A stretch of 64,000 nt of DNA from positions 2,230,272 through 2,294,271 of the forward strand of contig NZ_CP047089.1 in NCBI RefSeq assembly GCF_009937765.1. Direction: 5' to 3'. Under the pieces are notes generated by a model. It searched no databases, was not told where the DNA came from, and was given only the letters and a program-made list of their open reading frames with translations. This DNA is from Bacillus pumilus. Its GTDB lineage: Bacteria; Bacillota; Bacilli; Bacillales; Bacillaceae. Shown piece by piece: positions 1-8,094 of this stretch. Position 1 is the stretch's first letter; each line of letters opens with the position of its first letter. Position numbers and translations under genes: made by a program.

Positions 1-1
1 C

Positions 2-7
2 TATAAT
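2..7 (+). promoter_or_regulatory. Candidate -10 box upstream of coiA
   Basis: A perfect TATAAT lies about 30 bases before the coiA start codon. The -35 region is outside the window, so only half of the promoter is visible. In B. subtilis coiA is activated by ComK during competence; any ComK boxes would also lie off the edge. Confidence 0.35.
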
Positions 8-37
8 ACGGTCATCAAAGACTAAGGGGCGAGCTGA

Positions 38-1198
38 ATGAATACAGCGATTATGGATAATGGAAAGCTTATTCGTATTACACATCTTTTATCTAAAAAC
101 CGGCTGGAGCATGTCAGGGCGACGTGCAAGTTTTACTGCCCAGAATGCAGGGAAGAAGTGCAATTAAAGCTTGGTGAACAACGTGTCTATCATTTTGCAC
201 ATAAACAGCTCACTGCATGTCCACTAGCCTCAGGCGAAACGGCTTATCATCAAGCGGGAAAAGAAGCCATTATGAATTGGCTTCAGCGGCTTGGGCATAA
301 ACCGGTGCTTGAAAAGTATGTGTCAAAGGTTCATCAACGTCCTGACGTGGCCGTCTCTATTGGAGGAACAAGCTATGCAATCGAATATCAATGCTCAAAT
401 ATTTCACGGCAAGAGCTCCGTAAAAGGACAGCAGGACTCCGTCAAGCAGGCCACTTCCCTATATGGATCATAGGAGCAAATCGTTTAAAGCGAAAATCTG
501 CCCAGCTCTTTTCCTTCTCCTCGATTCATTGGGGAATGTTGAGAGAATCACAGAAAGGGAGTCTGATTTTTTACTGTCCGCTACAGAATCGATTCATCCA
601 TCTTGCTCAATTCCTTGTATTTCAACCAACAAAAATATGTGCCGCTATAACTGTCAGATCGCCAACAGCATATCGCCAATTTTCAGATATCCTATCGCAG
701 CCCTCAAGCAAGCGCCAAGTCTCTACACAATGGCTAAGATGTATACAGCAATTTAGGCAGCGACCTCCTCGTATTTTATCAAATGAAAGCAAACGATTAA
801 GAGACGTTTTTTATGAGCATCATCAAACAGCTTTCCCTTTTTTGCCGGCTGAATTATTTATCCCACTACGCAAAGCGTACATCTTTACAAGCCCTGTTTA
901 TGTCTGGCAGGGGTGTCTATACGATTGGATGATAAGAAAAAAAGGAAGCAGTCCAGTGACGATTCAACTGTTGATGAAAGAAATCAAGCGGTGTATCGAG
1001 ATGAAAGGAGTAAAGCTTCGTTATGGCGATGTTTCAATAGAAGAAATAAAAGAGGTCATCACATCATATGTTCATGCGCTTGTCAGACAAGGGTTTTTGC
1101 GCATGACGAAAGAGGGTAATTATGAAGTAGCATCAAATCAAAAGCCGATACAAACAGTAGATGAAGCGTTCAAACGAGATGCTTTCTTATTTCATTAG
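38..1198 (+). CDS. coiA: Competence protein CoiA
   Basis: This 386-residue protein matches CoiA (YjbF), a nuclease-like factor needed for genetic transformation after DNA uptake. Near the N terminus there is a zinc-finger-like CPEC sequence (about residues 34-37) followed by YHFAH, and around residues 95-155 a restriction-endonuclease-like core (EKYVSKVHQRPDVAV, then AIEYQCS). These features are typical of the family. The start follows the ribosome binding site AAGGGG. It is immediately upstream of pepF, as in B. subtilis. Family function is known from B. subtilis and pneumococcus; the assignment here rests on motifs and gene order. Confidence 0.93.
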   Translation: MNTAIMDNGKLIRITHLLSKNRLEHVRATCKFYCPECREEVQLKLGEQRVYHFAHKQLTACPLASGETAYHQAGKEAIMNWLQRLGHKPVLEKYVSKVHQRPDVAVSIGGTSYAIEYQCSNISRQELRKRTAGLRQAGHFPIWIIGANRLKRKSAQLFSFSSIHWGMLRESQKGSLIFYCPLQNRFIHLAQFLVFQPTKICAAITVRSPTAYRQFSDILSQPSSKRQVSTQWLRCIQQFRQRPPRILSNESKRLRDVFYEHHQTAFPFLPAELFIPLRKAYIFTSPVYVWQGCLYDWMIRKKGSSPVTIQLLMKEIKRCIEMKGVKLRYGDVSIEEIKEVITSYVHALVRQGFLRMTKEGNYEVASNQKPIQTVDEAFKRDAFLFH

Positions 1199-1412
1199 CA
1201 TGTTTCATGCCCACTTTGATCATGATAAGAAAAAGGTGGTGCTGCGATTGAATAGAAAGAAACGCTTTTTTCTCATTTTTTTAGTCTGTTTGGTATTTAT
1301 TTCTGCATATGATTTGACAAATATAGTTCAAAACAAAGAAGATAAATACAACACCAATTTCTTTCACTTTCCGAAAGGTTGGTTCAACACAACTTATGCA
1401 AGGGGGATTCAT

Positions 1413-3239
1413 ATGACTTCAGAAAGCAATAACAACCATTTACCGGACAGAAGCGAAGTAAAAGAAGAAAACAAATGGCGACTTGAAGATATTTTTGAAA
1501 GCGTCGATGCATGGAATAAGGAATTTGAAGCGGTCAAAAAAGAAATTCCTAAGCTCGCCCAATTTAAAGGCAAGCTCGCTCATTCTGCTGATGTACTGTA
1601 TGAAGCCCTAACCTTTCAGGATCAGCTTTCTGAAAAGCTTGGTAAGCTTTATACATATGCGCACATGAAATACGATGAGGATACAACGAACTCATCATTT
1701 CAAGCGCTGAATGATAAAGCATCGAATTTATTTACACAGCTCTCTAGTACCTCTGCTTATATTGTTCCAGAGATTTTATCGATTCAAGAAGATAAATTGC
1801 AGCAGTTTATCTTGGAAAAAGAAGAATTAAAACTGTATTCTCATGCTCTTGAAGAAATTAATAAAGAACGTCCGCATATCCTAAGTGAGGAGCAAGAGGC
1901 CTTATTAGCTGAGGCATCTGAACCTCTCTCAACTTCATCTACTACTTTTAGTATGTTTAACAATGCTGATATTTCGTTCCCTTCTGTAAAGGATGAAAAT
2001 GGGGAAGAAAAGAAAATTACCCACGGAAACTTTATCACATTTTTAAATAGTGATGACCGTGAAGTGAGAAAGAATGCCTTTAAAGTTGTGTATAAAACGT
2101 ACGATCAGTATAAAAACACGCTTGCTTCGACACTGAGTGGCTCGATTAAAAAGGATAATTTTTATGCAAAAGTTCGAAATTATAAATCGGCAAGAGAATC
2201 AGCACTGTCTCGAAACAGTATTCCAGAAGAAGTATATGACAATCTCATTGATACCGTTCATCAATATTTACCGTTACTACACCGTTATATTGAATTACGT
2301 AAAAAGGTGTTAAAGCTTGATGAAGTGCACAATTATGACTTGTATACGCCACTTGTAAAAGATGCTGGAATGAAGCTAACCTACGATGAAGCAAAGGATT
2401 ATATGCTAAAAGGGTTAGCGCCATTAGGAGAAGAATATGTCTCTGTGTTAAAAGAGGGGCTCAATAATCGCTGGGTAGACGTTTATGAGAATAAAGGGAA
2501 ACGTAGCGGTGCTTATTCATCTGGAAGCTATGGCACAAATCCATATATCCTCATGAACTGGCAAAATAATATTGATAATTTATTTACACTGGCTCATGAA
2601 TTTGGGCACTCTGTCCACAGCTACTATACAAGAAAACACCAGCCATATCCGTATGGAAACTACAGTATCTTTGTAGCTGAAGTAGCTTCCACGACAAACG
2701 AGGCGTTACTAGGTGAATATTTGTTGAATCATCTAGATGATAAAAAGCAGCGTTTGTATGTGCTAAATCATTTGTTAGAAGGATTTAGAGGAACAGTGTT
2801 CAGACAGACGATGTTTGCTGAGTTTGAGCATCTGATTCATGTGAAAGCACAAGAAGGAGAGGCTTTAACGCCAGAATTCATGACGAACCTTTATTACGAC
2901 CTGAATAAGAAGTATTTTGGAGACGGCATGGTTGTGGATAAAGAAATCGGATTGGAATGGACGAGAATCCCTCACTTCTACTACAACTATTATGTCTATC
3001 AATATGCAACAGGCTATAGTGCTGCACAGGCATTAAGCAAGCAAATCTTAGAAGAAGGAAAACCTGCGGTGGAGCGCTACACAGACTTCCTTAAAGCAGG
3101 AAGCTCTGATTACCCAATTAATGTGCTGAAAAAAGCAGGTGTTGATATGGCTTCCAAAGAACCAATCGAAGCAGCATGTCAATTGTTCGAAGAAAAATTA
3201 AAAGAAATGGAAGAGCTCATCTCTAAAATGGGTGAGTAA
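1413..3239 (+). CDS. pepF: Oligoendopeptidase F (M3 metallopeptidase)
   Basis: This is an M3-family zinc peptidase that cleaves short peptides. The zinc-binding HEFGH motif is near residue 400 of the 608-residue form, and the C-terminal helical domain and the N-terminal oligopeptidase F domain (LEDIFESVDAWNKEFEAV) are both recognisable. The chosen ATG follows a very strong AAGGGGGA site. The frame stays open upstream to 1161, and a TTG at 1248 with AAGGTGG eight bases before it would add 55 residues including a hydrophobic segment (FFLIFLVCLVFISAY), giving 663 residues. Which start is used cannot be settled by reading. In B. subtilis-type bacilli excess PepF inhibits sporulation. A rho-independent terminator follows. 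Confidence 0.93.
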   Translation: MTSESNNNHLPDRSEVKEENKWRLEDIFESVDAWNKEFEAVKKEIPKLAQFKGKLAHSADVLYEALTFQDQLSEKLGKLYTYAHMKYDEDTTNSSFQALNDKASNLFTQLSSTSAYIVPEILSIQEDKLQQFILEKEELKLYSHALEEINKERPHILSEEQEALLAEASEPLSTSSTTFSMFNNADISFPSVKDENGEEKKITHGNFITFLNSDDREVRKNAFKVVYKTYDQYKNTLASTLSGSIKKDNFYAKVRNYKSARESALSRNSIPEEVYDNLIDTVHQYLPLLHRYIELRKKVLKLDEVHNYDLYTPLVKDAGMKLTYDEAKDYMLKGLAPLGEEYVSVLKEGLNNRWVDVYENKGKRSGAYSSGSYGTNPYILMNWQNNIDNLFTLAHEFGHSVHSYYTRKHQPYPYGNYSIFVAEVASTTNEALLGEYLLNHLDDKKQRLYVLNHLLEGFRGTVFRQTMFAEFEHLIHVKAQEGEALTPEFMTNLYYDLNKKYFGDGMVVDKEIGLEWTRIPHFYYNYYVYQYATGYSAAQALSKQILEEGKPAVERYTDFLKAGSSDYPINVLKKAGVDMASKEPIEAACQLFEEKLKEMEELISKMGE

Positions 3240-3246
3240 TGAAAAG

Positions 3247-3297
3247 ACTTCTGTCAGACGTGTGAGTGCAAACTCATCTTTTGACAGGAGTTTTTTT
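3247..3297 (+). terminator. Terminator after pepF
   Basis: The arms ACTTCTGTCA and TGACAGGAGT pair with one G-U, and a run of seven T follows. It lies eight bases after the pepF stop codon. Confidence 0.8.
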
Positions 3298-3302
3298 ATC
3301 AT

Positions 3303-3331
3303 AAAAATAGACCTCTTCGTATGTAGAGGCC
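3303..3331 (-). terminator. Terminator after the YizD-like gene
   Basis: On the minus strand the short stem CCTCT/AGAGG (extended by GG/TC) is followed by TATTTTT. It lies just beyond the stop of the 57-residue minus-strand gene. Confidence 0.55.
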
Positions 3332-3342
3332 GCTCCTTATCA

Positions 3343-3516
3343 TCAACCTTTAAATCCCTTAAAGGTCTTCCTGTGGTTCATTCGATAAAGTGTAAAAAGG
3401 ATTGCAGCAAATAAGAGTGGTGAGGTGAGATAAAGAGGAAGCATTTTCATTAAGCCTAATATGTTTAAAAAGAAACAGAAGCCAATGGAAACAAGTCCAA
3501 TGGTTGTGCTACGCAT
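3343..3516 (-). CDS. yizD: Small membrane protein, YizD-like
   Basis: This 57-residue reading frame starts MRSTTIGLVSIGFCFF and ends in a basic tail (YRMNHRKTFKGFKG). Two hydrophobic stretches (about residues 5-22 and 31-45) suggest a two-helix membrane protein. A GGAGGG ribosome binding site lies six bases before the ATG and a terminator follows, which argues for a real gene. The position between pepF and the roxS/yjbH region is that of B. subtilis yizD, a gene of unknown function. The symbol rests on position and size, not on a sequence match I could run. Confidence 0.6.
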   Translation of the reverse strand: MRSTTIGLVSIGFCFFLNILGLMKMLPLYLTSPLLFAAILFTLYRMNHRKTFKGFKG

Positions 3517-3608
3517 GCAGATCCCTCCATTTTTTCGTTACTTTCACTATATGAAAGTGACAACCCTCTTATGTTTTGTGACAAAAATATGAACATATAG
3601 TATATCTG

Positions 3609-3638
3609 TTGTCATAAGTCGACAAAATTTGATATACT
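3609..3638 (+). promoter_or_regulatory. roxS promoter
   Basis: TTGTCA (3609-3614) and TATACT (3633-3638) are separated by 18 bases and place the transcription start around 3645, the conserved 5' end of RoxS. In B. subtilis the promoter is activated by ResD; a TTTTGTGACAAAAAT stretch near 3574-3588 is a possible ResD region, but this is weak. Confidence 0.7.
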
Positions 3639-3643
3639 ACAGA

Positions 3644-3659
3644 TGTGAAATTAATCACA
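3644..3659 (+). promoter_or_regulatory. Rex/Fnr-type palindrome at roxS start
   Basis: TGTGAAATTAATCACA is a perfect TGTGA-N6-TCACA inverted repeat lying on the transcription start of RoxS. It fits the NADH-sensing repressor Rex (one mismatch to TGTGAA-N4-TTCACA), which is known to repress roxS in B. subtilis; it also fits the Fnr consensus. Confidence 0.6.
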
Positions 3660-3762
3660 TACAAACATTACCCCTTTGTTTGACCGTGAAAAATTTCTCC
3701 CATCCCCTTTGTTGTCGTTAAGACATAGTGAAACCGCGCTTATCCCGGCGCGGTTTCTTCGT
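3645..3762 (+). ncRNA. roxS: Small regulatory RNA RoxS (RsaE family)
   Basis: The stretch carries the conserved RsaE/RoxS sequence: GAAATTAATCACAT at the 5' end, ACCCCTTTGTTTGA, then GTGAAAAATTTCTCCCAT and CCCCTTTGTTG. The two C-rich single-stranded CCCCTTTG motifs (about 3671 and 3704) are the known seed regions that pair with Shine-Dalgarno sequences of target mRNAs of central metabolism and redox balance. The transcript ends in a strong stem (3730-3739 with 3748-3757, GAAACCGCGC/GCGCGGTTTC) followed by TTC. Length, promoter and location between yizD and yjbH agree with B. subtilis RoxS (about 115 nt). Confidence 0.93.
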
Positions 3763-3801
3763 GGTTTCAAAAAGAACAAACGTTCCTTTTTAGAGGTAAA
3801 G

Positions 3802-3827
3802 AAAAAACATGGGTCAGCACCCATGTT
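3802..3827 (-). terminator. Terminator overlapping the spxH stop codon
   Basis: On the minus strand AACATGGGT and ACCCATGTT form a nine-base stem with a four-base loop, followed by TTTTTT. The spxH TGA sits at the junction of stem and loop, so the last codons of the gene form the terminator. Confidence 0.75.
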
Positions 3828-4725
3828 CATTCTCACAACGATAGACATCAAGATCTGAATGATGATCATCTTCTTTATAGCGCCAAAACATTTCTTGATG
3901 CACTTGTACACGTTCGACTTTTTTAGCGAAAGCCAGCTTTTTCATTTCTCGTTCAACTTCTTCAAGTGTCAGGTCATAAACGACCGCAATTTCTTTAGCA
4001 GATGCAAATTGAAAGTAAGCAATAAACCATTCAATTGGAGGTCGTTCTGAAGGGGTTGGTTTTTCACCAATCATTTCAAAAAGGATTTCCTCGTATACAT
4101 CATAAGAGTACGCACCTGAAATTTTTAATCCTTCATCTCCGTTTACTGTATTAAAAAAGGCAAAGGTCGGTAGTTCAGACACGTCCATTTCAGCGGCAAT
4201 TTTCATATCACATTTTAATGCTTTGACAGCACTTTGAGAATGAATATCGCGCTGGAATTCCTCGATGTCTAGTCCAGCGCTTTTCGCATTTTCTAGTAGT
4301 ACGTGTTCACTTGTGACATCTTGCTGATGGCAAAAAAGTGATTCTTGAATGAGACGCAGAAATTTCATTCCGCATTTTCTGCCTTGAAGTTCAGCCGCTT
4401 TTAATGCAAGCGAGGCGAGATAAGGTGAAGTTACAATTTGTTCAGACAGCATTTGTTCTTTTTTGGTCTGAGTTTTGGTCGCAAATTTCCCCCATGCTTC
4501 AGTTAGTAAATGCTTTTTTCGTTTTCGATTCAATGCATTAATACTAGAGCTTGTCACTGTTCGTAATGTGAAAAAACGGCCGTACTTCATTTTTAATTTT
4601 TTGATAGATGGCTCTAATAACCAGCAGTCTGGACTTAGAGGGTCAATGAATACATAGATTTCAATCGGCTTTTGAGGATGTCCGTGACAGTGTGAGAAAT
4701 ATTGATCATGCGTATTGCAGCTCAA
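3814..4725 (-). CDS. spxH: ClpXP adaptor protein SpxH (YjbH)
   Basis: SpxH delivers the thiol-stress regulator Spx to the ClpXP protease. The 303-residue protein has the Cys/His-rich N terminus (MSCNTHDQYFSHCHGH) that binds zinc in B. subtilis YjbH, followed by a DsbA/thioredoxin-like domain (IYVFIDPLSPDCWLLEP). The start is a TTG that overlaps the TGA of the upstream haemoglobin gene (TTGA), with AAAGGA upstream, so the two are translationally coupled. The C-terminal segment (CENEHGC) ends inside the terminator. Confidence 0.93.
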   Translation of the reverse strand: MSCNTHDQYFSHCHGHPQKPIEIYVFIDPLSPDCWLLEPSIKKLKMKYGRFFTLRTVTSSSINALNRKRKKHLLTEAWGKFATKTQTKKEQMLSEQIVTSPYLASLALKAAELQGRKCGMKFLRLIQESLFCHQQDVTSEHVLLENAKSAGLDIEEFQRDIHSQSAVKALKCDMKIAAEMDVSELPTFAFFNTVNGDEGLKISGAYSYDVYEEILFEMIGEKPTPSERPPIEWFIAYFQFASAKEIAVVYDLTLEEVEREMKKLAFAKKVERVQVHQEMFWRYKEDDHHSDLDVYRCENEHGC

Positions 4726-5120
4726 GATCGTCCATCCTTTTCAGGTGTTTGATTGACCATATGACGAGCCGTTAAAGAAAGCCGCTCAAATAAAAAGTCA
4801 CGAATATCGCCGGTTAATCCTACTTGATCCATTGCATCCTCCATGCATTCAAGCCATGCGTCAGCCCGCTCCTCAGTAATCGGAAAAGGGAGATGTCTCG
4901 CCCGTAGCATAGGGTGGCCATGCTCCTCTGTATAAAGCGGGGGTCCGCCTAAATATTGCGTTAAAAACTGTTTTTGTTTTCTTGCTGTTTCTTTTAAGTC
5001 ATCCGGGAAAATAGGATGAAGCAAAGGATGACACTTTACATTTTCATAAAAAGTATCAACAAGTTGCGATAGAAGTTCCTCTCCAACCGCTTCGTAAGGT
5101 GCGTTAAACGATTGTACCAT
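4722..5120 (-). CDS. yjbI: Truncated haemoglobin (group II, YjbI)
   Basis: This 132-residue protein is a TrHbO-type truncated haemoglobin. The distal tyrosine (LVDTFYENV, B10 region), the PPLYTEEHGHPMLRARH segment containing the proximal histidine, and the conserved LPFPITEERADAWL are all present. It binds haem and oxygen. In staphylococci and bacilli it is co-transcribed with yjbH, and the four-base overlap here keeps that coupling. The ribosome binding site is AAGGAG. Confidence 0.92.
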   Translation of the reverse strand: MVQSFNAPYEAVGEELLSQLVDTFYENVKCHPLLHPIFPDDLKETARKQKQFLTQYLGGPPLYTEEHGHPMLRARHLPFPITEERADAWLECMEDAMDQVGLTGDIRDFLFERLSLTARHMVNQTPEKDGRS

Positions 5121-5365
5121 GTTGACTACTCCTTTTACTCGTAGTTAATAGGATGTCACACCCTATTGAAAATTCATTTATTTCAAAAGTGATATTCAGT
5201 TTGTTCTATTTGATTGTTTCTGTTCTTGTATACTTATTTTAACAACCTCAACTCAATTCCACAAACAAACCGCTTTGGGCTATTGGAAATAAGGGGAGAG
5301 GCGGGTTCCGTGATCAATTGACCATATCATAACACATTCAGTCAAAAAAGGGTGAAAAGCGACAT

Positions 5366-5398
5366 ACAAAAAACCGAAGAGGTTATTCTCTTCGGTTT
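5366..5398 (-). terminator. Terminator after cwlQ
   Basis: On the minus strand AACCGAAGAG/CTCTTCGGTT form a ten-base stem with a six-base loop, followed by TTTTTTG. It overlaps the TAA of the lytic transglycosylase gene. The rest of the 5121-5396 gap shows no other gene; it holds the upstream region of yjbI. Confidence 0.8.
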
Positions 5399-6167
5399 AA
5401 GCGAAATATTGTGCTGTGATTTTCTTTACATAATTTTGTGTTTCTTTAAATGGTGGAATGCCGCCGTATTTATCAACATTTCCTGAGCCTGCATTGTAAG
5501 CAGCTAAGGCGAGTGAGACATTTCCATTATATTTTTGAAGCATTTGTTTTATATACTTCGTCCCGCCCTCAATGTTTTGGGCCGCATCAAAGGCATTATT
5601 CACGCCAAGTGACTTAGCTGTAGATGGCATAAGCTGCATAAGGCCAAGTGCGCCTGCATGGCTCACTGCATTCGTACGATAGCCAGATTCTTGCTTGATC
5701 ACCGCATGAATCAGCTTTTCTGGAACACCATGTTTTTGAGCCATTTGTGACACAATTTGATTAATTTCTTTTGAAGATGAGCCGCTTGAAACAGCCTTTT
5801 GAAGGGGCGGCGTATAGCTGTTGTTTAAGACATTTCCAATACCATTCGCTGTATTTAATTGAGCGTCATTCGCAAATGAAGGTTGAGCTTGAAGCTCTTC
5901 ACCGCCAGCGATAGCAGATAAGTATGGATTTGTACGTGCATATTGTGTGTTCGGAGCCGTTGATGGGTCCGTTCCCATAAATGCAGAAATGGATAGCGGG
6001 AGGCGTGATAATTCTGATCCGCCTAAAAAATCTTGCAACAGCGACTGAAATGAGGCCTGTGCATTCGATTCTTGGCCGCCCTGCATTTGCGTTTGTCCAG
6101 GGTCTGATTGTAACGTTTTAAGCGCTTGGAGCTGCATAAAGGATTGAAGTTGATTGACGTTCATCAT
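5397..6167 (-). CDS. cwlQ: Lytic transglycosylase CwlQ (YjbJ), SLT domain
   Basis: The C-terminal half (about residues 140-256) is an SLT goose-lysozyme-like domain: [28 protein letters not shown] with the catalytic Glu in KQESG, then YLKQML-like helices and [12 protein letters not shown]. Such enzymes cleave peptidoglycan glycan strands. The N-terminal 120 residues are Gln/Ser/Asn-rich and of low complexity; no classical signal peptide is present, only a start [10 protein letters not shown]. In B. subtilis CwlQ has both muramidase and transglycosylase activity. The N-terminal part appears longer than in B. subtilis as far as I recall. Confidence 0.88.
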   Translation of the reverse strand: MMNVNQLQSFMQLQALKTLQSDPGQTQMQGGQESNAQASFQSLLQDFLGGSELSRLPLSISAFMGTDPSTAPNTQYARTNPYLSAIAGGEELQAQPSFANDAQLNTANGIGNVLNNSYTPPLQKAVSSGSSSKEINQIVSQMAQKHGVPEKLIHAVIKQESGYRTNAVSHAGALGLMQLMPSTAKSLGVNNAFDAAQNIEGGTKYIKQMLQKYNGNVSLALAAYNAGSGNVDKYGGIPPFKETQNYVKKITAQYFA

Positions 6168-6185
6168 GTTCCTCCTTCAAGGAAT

Positions 6186-6764
6186 TCATCTATTCTGTGT
6201 TTTCATTTTTTCTTCATAAAAACGTACGACTTTGTTTTTCGTGTTTCGTACAGGGATTTGAAATTGTTGGAGCAATGCGGAGAATGCGGTTTGTCCGATT
6301 TCTAGGTCGCTCACTTCAAATTCAAGTTCGTAGTCCTCTACTGTTAAATATCGGCTGTGATCCAAAACAATTAAGCCTTCTTTGATCTTTTTTTCAGCTC
6401 TCGACGTTTCAAGTGAACCAAAATACACAATTTGATCCTTTTGAATGTTCAAATGGTCTAGCCTGTCAGCCACTTCACCTTTTGGCAACTGAAAATCATC
6501 AAGGTTTGAAGGAGGAGCGATCGTTTGGTGGGTTTCGAGCAAGCCTATCTCGTGTGGTTCCTTTAACGTGAGAACCCACTGACCGTTTTTTTCTCTCGTT
6601 CTTAATGCAGCGAATTGAGATTTTATATCAAATTGGGGTGTATCAAAGTAATAGTTGGTTTGCGTATGAAAATCAGAATCCTTCAATTGAAAATGTTGTT
6701 TCAACTGTTCAAATTCTTCTTTCATTAATAATTGCTTTAGTTCTATTTCAATTTCCTGTGCCAT
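6186..6764 (-). CDS. yjbK: CYTH domain protein YjbK
   Basis: The N terminus carries the CYTH signature EIEIELKQLL (ExExK type) followed by YYFDTP, ALRTREKNGQWVLTLKEP and, late, LEFEVSDLE. The CYTH fold forms a tunnel that binds triphosphates; the precise substrate of YjbK is unresolved, with inorganic triphosphatase activity typical of relatives. The gene lies 18 bases upstream of cwlQ on the same strand and is probably co-transcribed with it. Confidence 0.88.
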   Translation of the reverse strand: MAQEIEIELKQLLMKEEFEQLKQHFQLKDSDFHTQTNYYFDTPQFDIKSQFAALRTREKNGQWVLTLKEPHEIGLLETHQTIAPPSNLDDFQLPKGEVADRLDHLNIQKDQIVYFGSLETSRAEKKIKEGLIVLDHSRYLTVEDYELEFEVSDLEIGQTAFSALLQQFQIPVRNTKNKVVRFYEEKMKTQNR

Positions 6765-6997
6765 TTTGACATCAACCTTTCATTTAGAGGAAATATGATT
6801 ATTGTACATGAAGTATGTTCATCATGTAAAAGACTGTTTTTATCTATTGTTTCTCTTTCCGTTTGTGCCAAAATCAAAGGGTAATGACGTGAAAGAGTCA
6901 TTTATAAAAAGAAAATAGGATTTTCTCCAAAAGTTCGGTTTATCAATATTGAACTTGATATGATAAAATAAAGCTGTACTTTGTTGTAAAGGAGATC

Positions 6998-7366
6998 ATG
7001 ATGCAAAACCGAATTGAAATCGCAGAAGCAACTTTAAAAGAAGACAGGCTGATTTTGACGACCAAGTCAGAAGAGCAAATCCAAAAAGCAAAAGCATCAG
7101 GACAAATGCTTGTTGATTCTGATCACTTTGCGTTCGTTTACATACTTGAAAATGAGGAGTCCTTTTCATATCTTATCTTAGGGGAAGATACATGGGCTCC
7201 ATTAAAAGAAGCAATGACACTTGACATCCCTGTCTATTTGGCAGCGGAAGGACATTCGTTAGAACTCATTCAGCTTCATCAAGAATTACATTATTTAATC
7301 GACAATATTAAAGACAATGCCAATTACGGAGATATGGAAGAGAAAGTGAAGAGCACATTCCTCTGA
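6998..7366 (+). CDS. yjbL: Conserved hypothetical protein YjbL
   Basis: This 122-residue acidic, soluble protein has no motif I recognise. It is placed as YjbL by its position directly upstream of the (p)ppGpp synthetase gene. A sequence AAAGGAG lies just before two tandem ATG codons (6998 and 7001); the second has better spacing. The gene is 33 bases upstream of yjbM and probably shares its transcript. Function unknown. Confidence 0.78.
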   Translation: MMQNRIEIAEATLKEDRLILTTKSEEQIQKAKASGQMLVDSDHFAFVYILENEESFSYLILGEDTWAPLKEAMTLDIPVYLAAEGHSLELIQLHQELHYLIDNIKDNANYGDMEEKVKSTFL

Positions 7367-7399
7367 AATAATTAGGTATATGGAATTGGGGGAAGTTTC

Positions 7400-8029
7400 A
7401 TGGACAAAAAACAATGGGATCAATTCCTCGCACCGTATAAACAAGCAGTCGAAGAATTAAAAGTGAAACTAAAAGGCATTCGAAAGCTGTATGAATTCGA
7501 GGATGACCATTCACCAGTAGAATTTGTCACAGGCCGAGTGAAACCCGTTGCCAGCATATTAGAAAAGGCAAAGCGTAAAGATATTCCAATGCATGAAATT
7601 GAAACGATGCAGGATATTGCTGGGCTTCGCATTATGTGCCAGTTTGTAGAAGACATACAAGTCGTGAAAAAAATGCTTCAGTCACGAAAAGACTTCGTGG
7701 TTGTTGATAAACGCGACTATATTGCAGAGCATAAAGAAAGCGGATACCGTTCGTACCACCTTGTTGTGTTATATCCGTTGCAAACGATCAACGGAGAGAA
7801 GCAGCTCCTTGTCGAAATCCAAATTCGTACACTTGCGATGAATTTTTGGGCGACGATTGAGCACTCTCTGAATTATAAATATAGCGGGAATATCCCGGAG
7901 AAAGTCAAGCTGCGCCTTCAAAGAGCTTCTGAGGCAGCGTCTCTTCTTGATGATGAGATGTCTGAAATTAGAGGGGAAATTCAAGAAGCACAAGTAGCAT
8001 TTTCCCGGAAAAAGAAAAACGATAGCTGA
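7400..8029 (+). CDS. yjbM: Small alarmone synthetase (RelQ/SasB type)
   Basis: This 209-residue protein contains only the RelA/SpoT synthetase domain and no hydrolase or TGS/ACT parts, as in RelQ/SAS1. Visible motifs are SPVEFVTGRVKPVASILEK, DIAGLRIMCQFVEDI, KESGYRSYHLVV and VEIQIRTLAMNFWATIEHSLNYKY. It makes (p)ppGpp from ATP and GDP or GTP; the B. subtilis enzyme is a tetramer activated by pppGpp. It forms a likely operon yjbL-yjbM-nadF-yjbO. Confidence 0.95.
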   Translation: MDKKQWDQFLAPYKQAVEELKVKLKGIRKLYEFEDDHSPVEFVTGRVKPVASILEKAKRKDIPMHEIETMQDIAGLRIMCQFVEDIQVVKKMLQSRKDFVVVDKRDYIAEHKESGYRSYHLVVLYPLQTINGEKQLLVEIQIRTLAMNFWATIEHSLNYKYSGNIPEKVKLRLQRASEAASLLDDEMSEIRGEIQEAQVAFSRKKKNDS

Positions 8030-8094
8030 GCCTGTGCTTGATCAAATATGAAGCTGCCCTCTCATAGCAGCAAGGTGGAAAAGGAGAAGAATTC

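Noticed and set aside
3676..3858. 60-codon plus-strand frame across RoxS
   Set aside because: It lies over the conserved sRNA and its terminator, has no ribosome binding site and runs into the antisense of spxH.
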